Under the pieces are notes generated by a model. It did no database searches. It was not told the DNA's origin and saw nothing but the letters and a program-made list of their open reading frames with translations. Source: a virus. From it: a stretch of 64,000 bases of DNA. A program made the position numbers and the translations under genes. Numbering within the stretch: position 1 is the first letter of the stretch; each line of letters opens with the position of its first letter. Shown here in pieces: positions 22,735-31,285 of this stretch. The stretch lies in IMG/VR virus record IMGVR_UViG_3300005537_000022, positions 34,383 through 98,382 of that record, one strand, 5' to 3'.

Positions 22735-25061
22735 ACGGGCATCGCCGCCTTCACCGCGACGGTCTCTTCCGGCTCGCAGCCCAGCAGCGGCAGCACGTCG
22801 CCGAGGGAGGCGGCCAGCTCTTCCCGCAGCATCGGGTTGCCGGGCAGGTCGCACGGGTCAGCCCACATGATCGCCTCGACGGCGTCGCCGTCCGGGTCGT
22901 CCGGGTTCGGCACCACGGCACCGCCGCGGACGGGGACCGCGGCCTCGGACTCGGTCGTCCACACGATGCCCCGGTAGATGCCGTCCCCGGCCGTCCACTC
23001 GCCCGTCACCGAGCCGGGAGGGGGAACGGCCCCGGTTTCCTCTGCCCATTCGCGCCATGCGGCGCGCAGCGGGGACTCATCGCCCTCGACGTGCCCGCCG
23101 GGGAACTCGATCTTGCCTCCGGCCGGGTCGCCGGGGTCGAGCGCCCGCTGGATCATCAGGACGCGGCCGGTGTCGGCGGCGAGGACCGCGAGGCCCGCGA
23201 CCGCGACCTCGCCCGCGGCCTTGCGGACCGCGAGCCTTCCGTCGTCGTTGAGGTTGTGCGCCCAGACCCCTGGCACCGAGCGGAACTCGAAGTCCCGCCA
23301 CTCGCCATCCTTGCGGCGGGCCTTCGCGAACCGGCGGAATGCCCGCATCTCCTTGAGGACGGCCGTGCTGCGGACCGCATCCGCGTCCTCGTCATCGTCG
23401 TCATCGCCGGCGAGGTCGTAGGAGTAGATCCCCGTCTCCGCGGTGATCCCCGCGGAGGCGTTCCCGGCCGGGGCCGCGCCCTCGCCTTCCTTGGCGACGG
23501 GCTGGCCGGGCCCGGCCTCGTCGGCCGGCGTCATCTTCGGCTGCGGGGGCGGCGCCGGTGGCATCGCGGACTCGCCGAACTCCCGCTCGGCCAGCGACAT
23601 GACCTTGATCGGCGGGTTCGGCAGGACGCCCTCCGTGCCGCCGAAGACCGTCCGCGGCAGCTCCGCGCCTTCCTCGGGCAGCCCGTCCGCCGGGTCGACG
23701 TCGCCCGCGACGGCCAGCAGCGAGGAAACCGGGATGGGCCCGGCTCTCTCCGTGTAGATGAACCGGGGGATCGGCCGGGCGTCGGTCAGCCCGTAGCGCA
23801 TCTCGCGGATCTCGGACGGGCCGATGACGCCCATCTTCATGTACTTGTCGTCGGCGTTCGCCTGGTCTACGCGGTCGTCCTGCTCCTCGCCGAGGTCGAA
23901 CGCGAACTTGAGCGGAAGCTGCATGTCGTCTTGCAGGAAAGCGGTCAGGATGTCCTGCACGTGGTGGGCGAGCGGGAGGTCGCCGACGCGGTGCTGCACG
24001 TCGGCCTGCGACTCGCCGCTGCTGCGGTTCACGCTCTCGGTGAACCCGAGGTCGCTGGGGACCACGGAGTAGGCGGCGCACGTCTTGCGCATCAGGAACA
24101 AGCTGAACTTGTCGTCGAAGTCCTTCTCGCTGCTCCACGCGAACGACGAGCCGCCCGGGATCCACCGGATCTGGTGCTTGCCCTCCTGGTTGCCCAGCAT
24201 GAAGCCGTCCCAGTATTCCTGGAACTGCTCGATCTGCTCCGGGGTCCAGCTTTCGGGGGCGCCCGCGAAGGCGGCGGGCAGGTTCCCGGCGGTGAACCGC
24301 TGGAGGAAGTAGAGCTGGAACCGGATGTCGGTGTTGGCGTTGAGGAGGATGTCCTCCAGCGGCGCCCGGCCGTAAGCCGAGTCGTCCTGCGGGTCGTACG
24401 GCTCGTAGATCAGGTCGTCGCGGGTCAGCCAGTCCCAGGCCAGCCCGTTGACGTACTGGACGTAGGCGGGGGCGGGAGAGTCCGGGGGGTCGCCCCAGTA
24501 GTCGAGCAGCGGCGCGATCGTGGTGCCGTCGACGACCCTCAGGCCGACGCACCGGCCGGCCCGGTTCCGCATCCGGGCCAGGGTGCCGGCGTCGTAGGAC
24601 AGTACGCCCCTCATCCACTTGGCCAGCCACGGCTTGAACAGGGTCTTGCGGTCCGGCCGCTTCAGCGCGCGCATCCCGGCGGCGATGTCATCGGCGACGT
24701 CGCCGTCGTGGCCGTCGGCGGCGACGAGCTTCCAGTCCAGGCTGCGGAGGCTGGCGATCCTGTGGCGGATGCAGAGCTGGGCTACGTCGTAGGAGCCGAT
24801 CAGGCCCTTGAGCGTCTCGAAGCTGACCCGTTCGTGGGTGCGCGGCCGGGTGGCCACGTTGTACTGCGGGACGTACTCCTTGGACCGCGGGGTGCGGGAG
24901 AACCCGTCGTACGGCGCGATCGGCTCGCCTGGCGAGAACGGGGACGACGGGCCCATCTGGGCGCGTTCCTCGGCTGCCTCGATCGCGGGCGGGACGGAGC
25001 TGCCGAAGACCTTCGCGACAGGCACCGGCGCGGCGGCGGCGGCGCGGGAACGGACGCTCAT
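22698..25061 (-). CDS. Portal protein with C-terminal Nudix hydrolase domain
   Basis: 787 residues. Residues about 1-480 are portal-like: YDVAQLCIRHRIASLRSLDW, LFKPWLAKWMRGVLSYDAG, AGRCVGLRVVDGTTIAPLLD, LTRDDLIYEPYDPQ, PESWTPEQIEQFQEYWDGFM and SSFAWSSEKDFDDKFSL, followed by a helical SQADVQHRVGDLPLAHHVQD. After a low-complexity linker, residues about 620-760 hold a Nudix domain: FPGGHVEGDES, then RAAWREWAEETGAVPP fits GX5EX7REUXEEXGU, preceded by AGLAVLAADTGRVLMIQRA. By family knowledge Nudix enzymes cleave nucleoside-diphosphate-linked substrates. The fusion is unusual for a portal. Confidence 0.9.
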   Translation of the reverse strand: MSVRSRAAAAAPVPVAKVFGSSVPPAIEAAEERAQMGPSSPFSPGEPIAPYDGFSRTPRSKEYVPQYNVATRPRTHERVSFETLKGLIGSYDVAQLCIRHRIASLRSLDWKLVAADGHDGDVADDIAAGMRALKRPDRKTLFKPWLAKWMRGVLSYDAGTLARMRNRAGRCVGLRVVDGTTIAPLLDYWGDPPDSPAPAYVQYVNGLAWDWLTRDDLIYEPYDPQDDSAYGRAPLEDILLNANTDIRFQLYFLQRFTAGNLPAAFAGAPESWTPEQIEQFQEYWDGFMLGNQEGKHQIRWIPGGSSFAWSSEKDFDDKFSLFLMRKTCAAYSVVPSDLGFTESVNRSSGESQADVQHRVGDLPLAHHVQDILTAFLQDDMQLPLKFAFDLGEEQDDRVDQANADDKYMKMGVIGPSEIREMRYGLTDARPIPRFIYTERAGPIPVSSLLAVAGDVDPADGLPEEGAELPRTVFGGTEGVLPNPPIKVMSLAEREFGESAMPPAPPPQPKMTPADEAGPGQPVAKEGEGAAPAGNASAGITAETGIYSYDLAGDDDDDEDADAVRSTAVLKEMRAFRRFAKARRKDGEWRDFEFRSVPGVWAHNLNDDGRLAVRKAAGEVAVAGLAVLAADTGRVLMIQRALDPGDPAGGKIEFPGGHVEGDESPLRAAWREWAEETGAVPPPGSVTGEWTAGDGIYRGIVWTTESEAAVPVRGGAVVPNPDDPDGDAVEAIMWADPCDLPGNPMLREELAASLGDVLPLLGCEPEETVAVKAAMPVPKALVTGRAGS

Positions 25062-25116
25062 CCGGCCGACCCCCCGCGTGCCGCGTGGCGGCGGTAGGCG
25101 TTGCCGTTCGCGCCCG

Positions 25117-25377
25117 TCACCCTGGCGGAGGCGTCCAGCCGAGCGAGACCAGCGCGTCCCGTGTCGCGTCGGTGACCTGCACCCGCGCGCCGGGGCCGAG
25201 CAGGAGCTTCAGCGCCCCCTGGTCGACCAGGCCGAGGGTGACCACGGGCACCCCGTCAGAGGCCGCGGCGACCGACCAGGAGGAGACGGACGAGAGGGGG
25301 TGGCCGTTGACCTTGACGGCGCCCGTGAACGGCCACTGCCCGTCGACCTCGAACACCGGGGGCTGGTCGTCAGCCAA
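25117..25377 (-). CDS. Small head-region protein
   Basis: 86 residues. FEVDGQWPFTGAVKVNGHPL, SSWSVAAASDGVPVVTLGLV, ALKLLLGPGARVQVTDATRD and a final SLGWTPPPG are beta-rich. Located between terL and portal, coupled by overlap to the upstream 25370 gene. Family unnamed to me. Confidence 0.65.
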   Translation of the reverse strand: MADDQPPVFEVDGQWPFTGAVKVNGHPLSSVSSWSVAAASDGVPVVTLGLVDQGALKLLLGPGARVQVTDATRDALVSLGWTPPPG

Positions 25378-25768
25378 GTCGCGCTCCAGTCATGTCGTGG
25401 CGGACCATCCCGGTGGCCGCGTCCCAGGGCGCCCCGTCCCGCGAGATCACCGCAGGCGTCAGCGGCTCCGGGGCGCGGCCGGTCCGCTCGTAGAAGTCCT
25501 GCTCGGCCCCGGCCAGCAGGCCGATGTCGCGCCGTGCCTCGTCCCGCGCGGCGCCCTCGGACGGCTGCGGGAGCCCCGCCGGGCAGATGACCCGGCCGTC
25601 GGAAGCCAGGCGGAGCGGGTAGAACCAGTCCTCCCCGGCCCAGGGCTCAAGCGGGGGCGGCAGGCCGGAGCCGCGGACGACTGCCCAGCGGCAGCCGAAC
25701 AGGGTAGCGGGACGCTGTTCGGGGACCGTGCGGGCGAGGGTGACGGGGCCGGGGTCGACGGAGGGCAC
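25370..25768 (-). CDS. Hypothetical protein between terminase and portal
   Basis: 132 residues. TLFGCRWAVVRGSGLPPPLE, WFYPLRLASDGRVICPAGL and ARRDIGLLAGAEQDFYERTG stand out. Overlaps the 25117 gene by eight bases. No motif identified; probably phage-specific. Confidence 0.6.
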   Translation of the reverse strand: MPSVDPGPVTLARTVPEQRPATLFGCRWAVVRGSGLPPPLEPWAGEDWFYPLRLASDGRVICPAGLPQPSEGAARDEARRDIGLLAGAEQDFYERTGRAPEPLTPAVISRDGAPWDAATGMVRHDMTGARLG

Positions 25769-25790
25769 AGGCGGTCGCCTCCTCGCCTGT

Positions 25791-27455
25791 CTACCGGCCT
25801 GTCATGCGCGCCCGCATCGCCGCGTCCCTCGCCAGCTTCCTCGCGGTCACCGGGTCGGGAGGGACTGGCGGTTCGGGTTCCGGGGCGTCCTCGGGGGCCG
25901 GGGCGCGGCGCGGGGACGGCGCGGGGTTCCCGGCTTCGGCCTCCGCGAGTTCGGCTTTTCTTTTCGCCCAGTTAATCCAGGCTTCAGCACCGCCGCCGAC
26001 ATTCAATAGCCAGTACCTCAATGCGTCCATGAGGTGGTCGGGGGCGCTGGAGTTCGCATCTTCAGGGTCGCCCCGGGTCGCGTGCGGGAGATTGGATAGT
26101 TCCCACCACGTCTTCGGCAGCGTCCGGAAGAAATGGATCATCGGGCAGGTTTCCCAGCCCATCCCCCGGTGCATCAGGCAGGCAGGGCCTTCGGCGAGGT
26201 AGGAGTGGACGCGCTGCCACCCCGAGACCCTCGATCCCGGACCCTTGCCCGCAGGCGTCAGGTGGACGCCGTTGTCCGAGTAAATCCGGGAGATCGCCTT
26301 GGCATCGCCCCTGGTGGCAAACATCGCGTCGTCGCCGTACCGCGCCGCGATGTGCTCGGCCTCGCCCTCGGACGCGAGGATGCGCTTCGCCTGCTCCGCT
26401 TCGCCGACCTGGGTCTCGTAGATCTCGCGGTAAGCCCAGCATCTGCCGTCCTCGTCGACCGCGCCCCACAGCACAGCCCACGGTGCCGTGTAGCCCCAGT
26501 CAACCGAGCAGTACCGGCGCCACGAGGCGGGGAGCGTGAACGGGTCGACAGAGTGCCGGTCCCAGCGGAGCTCGGGGAACATCTGCCCGGCGAACTGGCC
26601 CCAGTCGCCGTCTCGCATCGCCGCGCGACGGGCCGGGTCGGGGATGGCGTCCAGGCGGCGGAAGTACGCCTCGTCCAGGTGGGGGTTGTCGGTGGCCTTC
26701 GCGGGGATGAACCGCACCGTGAGGCCGTGGTCGTCAGTGACGACCTTGCGCCCGTGCTCCGTCGGGTCGATGTACCGGGCGCGGACCTCGCCGTGACCGG
26801 GGCCGCCCGGGTTGGACGTCGACCGGATGCCGATCACCGGGACGCCGTGCGCCGACCGGAGCCGCTCAAGCGCGATCACGTCAACGATCCCCGGGGCGAG
26901 CAGCGTGCGCTCGTCGACGAACACGAGCTGGTACGCGCCGCCCTGGCGCCGGGACGCGTCGTCGAGCGTCTCCATGTAGCGCAGCCGGATCAGCGAACGG
27001 TTCGGGAAGGCGACTTCCTTCTCCGTCTTGTTCAGCCTGCCGCCGAGGGCCTCGCCCCAAGCGAACCGCTGGAACTCCGGGTAGATCGACTCCGCGAGCT
27101 CGTCATAGGAGCGGCGCAGGATCAGGACGCGGATTCCGGGGTACCGGGCACAGGCCCGCAGTGCCTCGGCGACGATCGCGGCCGTCTTGCCGCCGCCCGC
27201 CGATCCGCCGTACAGGACGTCGTCCTCGGTCGCCGCATGGAACTGCTCTTGCGGGCACTGGCCGCAGGGCTCGGGAACAATCGCGTCGCCCCGCTTGCGG
27301 GCCGCCTGGCGCGGCAGGCAGATCGGCTCGTAGCCCAGCACCTTGAAGGCGTCTACATTGCGGAGCCGCTCTTCGTCGGCCGCGCGCTTGCGCTCGCGGA
27401 GCTCGGCGAGACGGCGGAGGGTGTCAGGCGACGCCAGGACGAGGGGTGCCGGCAT
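25791..27455 (-). CDS. terL: Terminase large subunit
   Basis: 554 residues. Walker A GGSAGGGKT near residue 85, an adenine-site-like QCPQEQFHAAT before it, LRRSYDELAESIYPEF, Walker B-like YQLVFVDE near 185, a coupling motif SNPGGPGHG, and the nuclease domain with CSVDWGYTAPWAVLWG and a final HLMDALRYWLL. ATPase plus RNase-H-like nuclease is the standard packaging motor layout. The C-terminal tail is Pro/Glu-rich. It overlaps terS by 32 bases. Confidence 0.95.
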   Translation of the reverse strand: MPAPLVLASPDTLRRLAELRERKRAADEERLRNVDAFKVLGYEPICLPRQAARKRGDAIVPEPCGQCPQEQFHAATEDDVLYGGSAGGGKTAAIVAEALRACARYPGIRVLILRRSYDELAESIYPEFQRFAWGEALGGRLNKTEKEVAFPNRSLIRLRYMETLDDASRRQGGAYQLVFVDERTLLAPGIVDVIALERLRSAHGVPVIGIRSTSNPGGPGHGEVRARYIDPTEHGRKVVTDDHGLTVRFIPAKATDNPHLDEAYFRRLDAIPDPARRAAMRDGDWGQFAGQMFPELRWDRHSVDPFTLPASWRRYCSVDWGYTAPWAVLWGAVDEDGRCWAYREIYETQVGEAEQAKRILASEGEAEHIAARYGDDAMFATRGDAKAISRIYSDNGVHLTPAGKGPGSRVSGWQRVHSYLAEGPACLMHRGMGWETCPMIHFFRTLPKTWWELSNLPHATRGDPEDANSSAPDHLMDALRYWLLNVGGGAEAWINWAKRKAELAEAEAGNPAPSPRRAPAPEDAPEPEPPVPPDPVTARKLARDAAMRARMTGR

Positions 27456-28017
27456 CCGCCTCTCCGAGTTCGGCCGCCAGCCGGGCTATCTCGGCGTTCA
27501 CCACGTCATCGGTGATGACCTCGATGCGCGACTGGGACGGCGCGTCGTAGCCGATCATCTTCGCGCGGCGCTCGACGAGGGCACGGATCTCGCGGATCGC
27601 CGCGACGGCCGGGGCGTCGTCCATGACGTCTTCGTACAGCGGGAGGGGTGCCCCGTCGCCGTCACGCAGAACCTCGCCAGTCTCGGGATCCCGCTGCCAG
27701 CCGATCTGCTTGCCGACCACATGCCCCTGGGAAACGGTGACGTGCGGGCGGAGCATGATGTCCCATGCCTGCTCGATGAGGCGGTCGATCCGTTCGAGGT
27801 CAAGCTGCTTGGCCTGCTTGACGTCCTCGGAGGGGATGTCGGCGTAGGCGCGCATGACCGCGTCGTGGGCCTTGCCCTTGGAGGCGAAGCCGAGCTTGTC
27901 GGCGATGCGCTGGAAGCTGTAGCCGCGGGCGCGGAGGGCGGCGGCCTCGGCGTCGCGCTTCACGCTGCTGGCGGTGCGGGCGAAGCGGCCGTTGCCGCCC
28001 CGGGTTCCCGTGGTCAT
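27424..28017 (-). CDS. terS: Terminase small subunit
   Basis: 197 residues. An N-terminal basic arm (TTGTRGGNGRFARTASSVKR) and an HTH (AAALRARGYSFQRIADKLGF then ASKGKAHDAVMRAY) precede an oligomerisation-like coiled helix region (LDLERIDRLIEQAWDIMLRP) and a C-terminal VERRAKMIGYDAPSQSRIEV. This matches DNA-binding small terminases, which recognise pac/cos DNA and present it to TerL. The overlap with terL supports the call. Confidence 0.85.
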   Translation of the reverse strand: MTTGTRGGNGRFARTASSVKRDAEAAALRARGYSFQRIADKLGFASKGKAHDAVMRAYADIPSEDVKQAKQLDLERIDRLIEQAWDIMLRPHVTVSQGHVVGKQIGWQRDPETGEVLRDGDGAPLPLYEDVMDDAPAVAAIREIRALVERRAKMIGYDAPSQSRIEVITDDVVNAEIARLAAELGEADAGTPRPGVA

Positions 28018-28039
28018 GGGTTCCTCCCGTCGCCAGTGC

Positions 28040-28234
28040 TCAAGATCGCGCCCGGGACCCGGCGCCGCACGGGGCTGCCGCCGTCTTGCGCGTGATTGCC
28101 CGCGCCAGCTTCTGCGCGTGGCGGGCGGCGGAGAGCGCGTCCGGGTGGCCTGCCGTGCAGCAGGGGAAGGACTGCCCCTCGAACGGGATGATGGCGCGGT
28201 GGATGCCGTTGTCGTTTTCGACGGTGACGGTCAC
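28040..28234 (-). CDS. Small protein
   Basis: 64 residues from GTG 28234 (GTGA overlap). TVTVENDNGIHRAIIPFEGQ then SFPCCTAGHPDALSAARHAQ and a basic C-terminus. The CCxxxH pattern might bind metal. It is coupled to the HTH gene 28231-28485. Confidence 0.55.
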   Translation of the reverse strand: MTVTVENDNGIHRAIIPFEGQSFPCCTAGHPDALSAARHAQKLARAITRKTAAAPCGAGSRARS

Positions 28235-28485
28235 GCGGCGGCGGTCGCCGGCCGGGGTACGGCCCGGCGTGCCCGGTACTTCGTCGCGTGGTCGGCCTTG
28301 GCGACCTCGACGGGGTCGAGCAGCACGGTCCTGCCCTCGCGCGCGGCGACCGGGAGCTTCTTCTTGGCGGCTCGCGGCCCGTAGCCGCGGCTGATCCACT
28401 GGGAGATCGTGTCCGGGGTGACGCCGCACAGCCGGGCCGCGGTGTCCCTGTCGATCAGGCCGTCGTCGCGGGTGATGGCCAGCAT
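28231..28485 (-). CDS. Helix-turn-helix DNA-binding protein
   Basis: 84 residues from ATG 28485 behind GGGAGGTG. LIDRDTAARLCGVTPDTISQ followed by WISRGYGPRAAKKKLPVAAR is an HTH/excisionase-like motif with a basic wing. It ends in Arg/Ala-rich sequence. It lies at the head of the terS-terL cluster, so it may regulate late genes; this is inferred. Its ribosome site is next to a small hairpin (28497-28520). Confidence 0.65.
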   Translation of the reverse strand: MLAITRDDGLIDRDTAARLCGVTPDTISQWISRGYGPRAAKKKLPVAAREGRTVLLDPVEVAKADHATKYRARRAVPRPATAAA

Positions 28486-28496
28486 CCGGGGCACCT

Positions 28497-28520
28497 CCCG
28501 GGAACTGGAAAGGCCCCGGG
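28497..28520 (-). promoter_or_regulatory. Hairpin next to the ribosome site of the HTH gene
   Basis: CCCGGG at 28497-28502 and 28515-28520 can pair across GAACTGGAAAGG; the 3' arm in the mRNA touches GGGAGG. It resembles the capsid-leader hairpin. Confidence 0.35.
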
Positions 28521-28603
28521 CCTGGCCGAAGCCTGATCCGGGGCACACGTCTCCTGGGCCTGATACTGACATGTCAGGAACGGGAGCGCAATCCGGCGCG
28601 CGG

Positions 28604-29509
28604 TCAGGCGAGGGTTTCGGGCTGCCGGCCGTCCGCCCACCGGGCGTAGCGCCTGGTCCAGTCCCGGTACCCGGCCTCGGTCATGACGTCGCCGCACTCG
28701 GCGCACACCGACCACGGAGGGTCCTGGCCGGGGTCGTCGGGCAGGTCGGCCCGGCGGAGGGCGAGCATGTCGCATTCCGGGCAGGGGACGCCGAGCAGCT
28801 CGACCGGGCGGGGCCGGGTCTCGCCGAGGGCGGCCCGTGCCATGCGGTGGAGCCAGAGGATCTCCAGTCCCGCGTCGGCGCCGCCGAGCTCGGGGCGCAT
28901 GGCGGCGTAGCCGGAGCGGACGGTGCCGTCGGGGGCGGCGTCGCCGAGCATGGCGATGAGATGGTGGGCGGCGGCGCGGCGCACCGGCTCCGGCTCGAGG
29001 GCGAGCAGGGCGTCCAGGCGGGGGGACAGCACTTTCACGGCCCGGTCCACGAGCCAGCCGTCCCGGACGATCCTGCGGCCCTCGCCGTCGCGGTCGGGCA
29101 GTTCCGCGAGCGAGGCGACGCCGGCGACGCGGTCATGCCAGGAGGCGAGGGACTCGGTGATGGCGCGCATGAGGGCCTCGGTGCCGAGGCCGAACGGGAT
29201 GCGGGGGCCGAACGGGGAGCGGACCGCCGTAGTGCCCTGTCCCGGGTTCCGGAGGTCCCCGGCGAGCGCGGCGTAGTCGCGGGGCAGGGCGTCCAGGGCG
29301 GTGGCGGCCTTGCCCCGGTCGGGGTCGCAGAAGGCGCGCGGGCCGCGGAGGGGGATGCGTTCCGGCCCGTCGGGGCCGTCGGCGGTGACGGCGGACGCGC
29401 AGTGCTCCCCCAGGGCGCAGGGGCGGCCGTCCAGGGGCCTGCCGTCGCGTTCCGGATCGCCGCGGAAGCTGGTTGACGGGGGTGAATATGCCCAGGGAGG
29501 CAGTGCCAT
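28604..29509 (-). CDS. Conserved actinophage protein with zinc ribbon
   Basis: 301 residues. The N-terminal half has CALGEHCASAVTA and DPDRGKAATALDALPRDYAA. The middle is helical (LVDRAVKVLSPRLDALLALE), and the C-terminal part has CPECDMLALRRADL and CAECGDVMTEAGYRDW, a CxxC...CxxC ribbon before a basic ARRYARWAD-like helix. The layout recalls conserved actinophage proteins of unknown function; DNA or RNA binding is possible. It lies between the terminase region and the transfer-like module. Confidence 0.65.
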   Translation of the reverse strand: MALPPWAYSPPSTSFRGDPERDGRPLDGRPCALGEHCASAVTADGPDGPERIPLRGPRAFCDPDRGKAATALDALPRDYAALAGDLRNPGQGTTAVRSPFGPRIPFGLGTEALMRAITESLASWHDRVAGVASLAELPDRDGEGRRIVRDGWLVDRAVKVLSPRLDALLALEPEPVRRAAAHHLIAMLGDAAPDGTVRSGYAAMRPELGGADAGLEILWLHRMARAALGETRPRPVELLGVPCPECDMLALRRADLPDDPGQDPPWSVCAECGDVMTEAGYRDWTRRYARWADGRQPETLA

Positions 29510-29560
29510 GCGCCCATGATCACCTACCGGGGCATGCGGGGCGAACGAGGCGCGCGGGTC

Positions 29561-30841
29561 CTATCCCGTCTCGCCGAGTGAGCGCTTCAGGAACTGCTTC
29601 TTGTGCTCCTGTCCCCACCGCTCGGACATCCCGACGCGCTCGGCGAGCTGGGCCCCGCTGATGTCCGGCTCCGCGGCAAGGATCTTGTCCGCGTCCTCCC
29701 GCGCGGCCCGCGCGATTTCGAGTTGCGTGCGGCCCGCAGGAGCACCCGCAGGGACAGCCCTGGACCCCGCAGGCGCGCCGGCCTTGCGGGTAAGCGACGC
29801 CGCCTTTGCCTCGGCCCGCGCGGCCCGCTGGCCGGCTTCCGCGCGGGCGGCTTCCGCGGCCTCCAGCGCCGTCCGCGCGGACTCGGCCGCGGCCCGCGCC
29901 TCGTCGAGCTGAGCCTGGAGGACAGGCCGCAGGACAGCGTCCCGCTCCACGCCGGCACGGGCGTTCCGCTCGGCATCGAGGCTGGTACGCAGGTTCCGCG
30001 TCTCGGTCTCGCGCGCCTCCCGCACCGTCCTCAGCTCAGCCCGCGCCGAGTCGAGCGCCATCTCAAGTTCCCCGCACCGCGCCTCCCGCAGGGCAGCCTC
30101 GCGGGCCGCGCCCGCGGCCTCCCGCGCGGCCTGCGTGCGGGCCTCCCCCGCGGCTTGCGCGGCAGCCCTTGCGGTCTCCAGTTCCTTGCGGAAGGCGTCC
30201 CGCTCGGCTTCGATCGCGGGGCGCAGGGCAGCCTCCCGCCGGGCCGTTTCGCGGGCCGCGCGCTCAGCCTCAAGCTCCTCCCGCAGGGTCCGCACGTCCG
30301 TCTCGCGCGCCCCCCGCGCGGTGTCGAGCGCGGCCCGCAGGGCGGTGATCTCGTCCGCCTCCGCGGCCTTGCGCCCGGCGGCCTCGGCGCGGTCCCGGTC
30401 GAGATGGCGCAGGTGCGCCAGGATGGCGCTCAGCCCGACCGCGACCAGCGGGATGGGCGTTATGAGCGCCGCCATCCACAGGGGGGCCTGCCGGTGGGCG
30501 GCGCTCACCAGGTGGCCCGCTTCCTGGCCGCCCAGGCTGAGGGCGAACATCACGATCGCGGACCACATGGCGAATGCCCGGGAGCGCGGCCCGGGTGCGC
30601 CGGCGAGCCACGCCCACAGCGCGTATCCCCAGTACGCCTCGGTGGTCACGGGGAGGATCCAGCCGGTGGTCATGCGGCCGAACTTCGGGAAGCCGGAGAC
30701 GCTGCCGATGACGAGCCATGACGCCCAGACTTCGATGAGGGCGCAGGCGGCGATGATCGCGAGGACCCAGAGGTGGTCGCGGCGGGACGTGCCCGCGGCG
30801 GGGTGCGCTTCTTCGGCTGAGTGACTGCCCATGTCGGCCAT
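29561..30841 (-). CDS. Membrane and coiled-coil protein, DUF2637/spread-like
   Basis: 426 residues. Four predicted membrane segments occupy about 25-150 (LWVLAIIAACALIEVWASWL; WILPVTTEAYWGYALWAWLA; MWSAIVMFALSLGG; MAALITPIPLVAVGLSAIL), followed by a very long Ala/Glu/Arg coiled coil (150-370) and a C-terminal HTH-like end (DISGAQLAERVGMSERWGQE). The membrane part resembles DUF2637 proteins encoded beside tra genes on Streptomyces plasmids and AICEs. It probably anchors a DNA-linked coiled-coil assembly in the membrane. Function inferred. Confidence 0.65.
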   Translation of the reverse strand: MADMGSHSAEEAHPAAGTSRRDHLWVLAIIAACALIEVWASWLVIGSVSGFPKFGRMTTGWILPVTTEAYWGYALWAWLAGAPGPRSRAFAMWSAIVMFALSLGGQEAGHLVSAAHRQAPLWMAALITPIPLVAVGLSAILAHLRHLDRDRAEAAGRKAAEADEITALRAALDTARGARETDVRTLREELEAERAARETARREAALRPAIEAERDAFRKELETARAAAQAAGEARTQAAREAAGAAREAALREARCGELEMALDSARAELRTVREARETETRNLRTSLDAERNARAGVERDAVLRPVLQAQLDEARAAAESARTALEAAEAARAEAGQRAARAEAKAASLTRKAGAPAGSRAVPAGAPAGRTQLEIARAAREDADKILAAEPDISGAQLAERVGMSERWGQEHKKQFLKRSLGETG

Positions 30842-30875
30842 AATCTCCCGTTCCTCAAGATCGTTCCGGGTTTCG

Positions 30876-30904
30876 GCGCAGGGAGGCGGGGTGCCTCCCT
30901 GCGC
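30876..30904 (-). terminator. Strong hairpin after the IHF gene
   Basis: Perfect 12-bp stem GCGCAGGGAGGC / GCCTCCCTGCGC with a 5-base loop, between the IHF stop and the 30841 start. It is probably a factor-assisted terminator separating the transfer module from genes downstream. Confidence 0.6.
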
Positions 30905-30915
30905 GGGGCGGTCCG

Positions 30916-31230
30916 TCAGGCGAACTCCGCCAGCAGCGCCCGCGTCTGCTTCGGGCCCAGGCCCCGTATCCGGCGGTCGCGGGCGATGCCGATCCGGTCC
31001 ATGACCTGGCCGGCACGGACCCCTCCGAGGCCCGGCAGGGACATGAGCAGGGTCTTCACCTTCATGCCCGCGAGGACGTCGTTCTCAGCGGCCTCCGCGA
31101 TGACCGCGGCGAGCGTGACCTCCCCGGACTTGAGGCGGTTCTTGAGAGCGGCGCGCTCCTTGCGGGCCGTTGCCGCCTTCTGCAACGCTTCGGCGCGCTG
31201 CTCGGGGGTTAGTTCGGGGAGTGTTCCCAT
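30916..31230 (-). CDS. Integration host factor, actinobacterial type (mIHF/sIHF)
   Basis: 104 residues. LTPEQRAEALQKAATARKER, AALKNRLKSGEVTLAAVI, GMKVKTLLMSLPGLGGVRAG and QVMDRIGIARDRRIRGLGP match the family: N-terminal helix, then a helix-two-turn-helix domain with the PGLGGVRA motif. The family bends DNA and supports integration, excision and nucleoid structure in actinobacteria. Its presence in a phage or plasmid element beside a translocase suggests a nucleoprotein role at the repeat cluster. Confidence 0.85.
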   Translation of the reverse strand: MGTLPELTPEQRAEALQKAATARKERAALKNRLKSGEVTLAAVIAEAAENDVLAGMKVKTLLMSLPGLGGVRAGQVMDRIGIARDRRIRGLGPKQTRALLAEFA

Positions 31231-31285
31231 AATCTGTTTCTCCTTGTCGGGTAGTTCGGGTTTGATGCTGACTGCTCTCGGGCTG

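Noticed and set aside
23091-25097. 668-codon plus-strand frame opposite the portal gene
   Set aside because: Mirror frame of the portal with no motif; the portal and Nudix motifs are on the minus strand.
26133-27515. 460-codon plus-strand frame opposite terL
   Set aside because: Terminase motifs are on the minus strand; this translation is Arg/Asp/Val-rich without domains.
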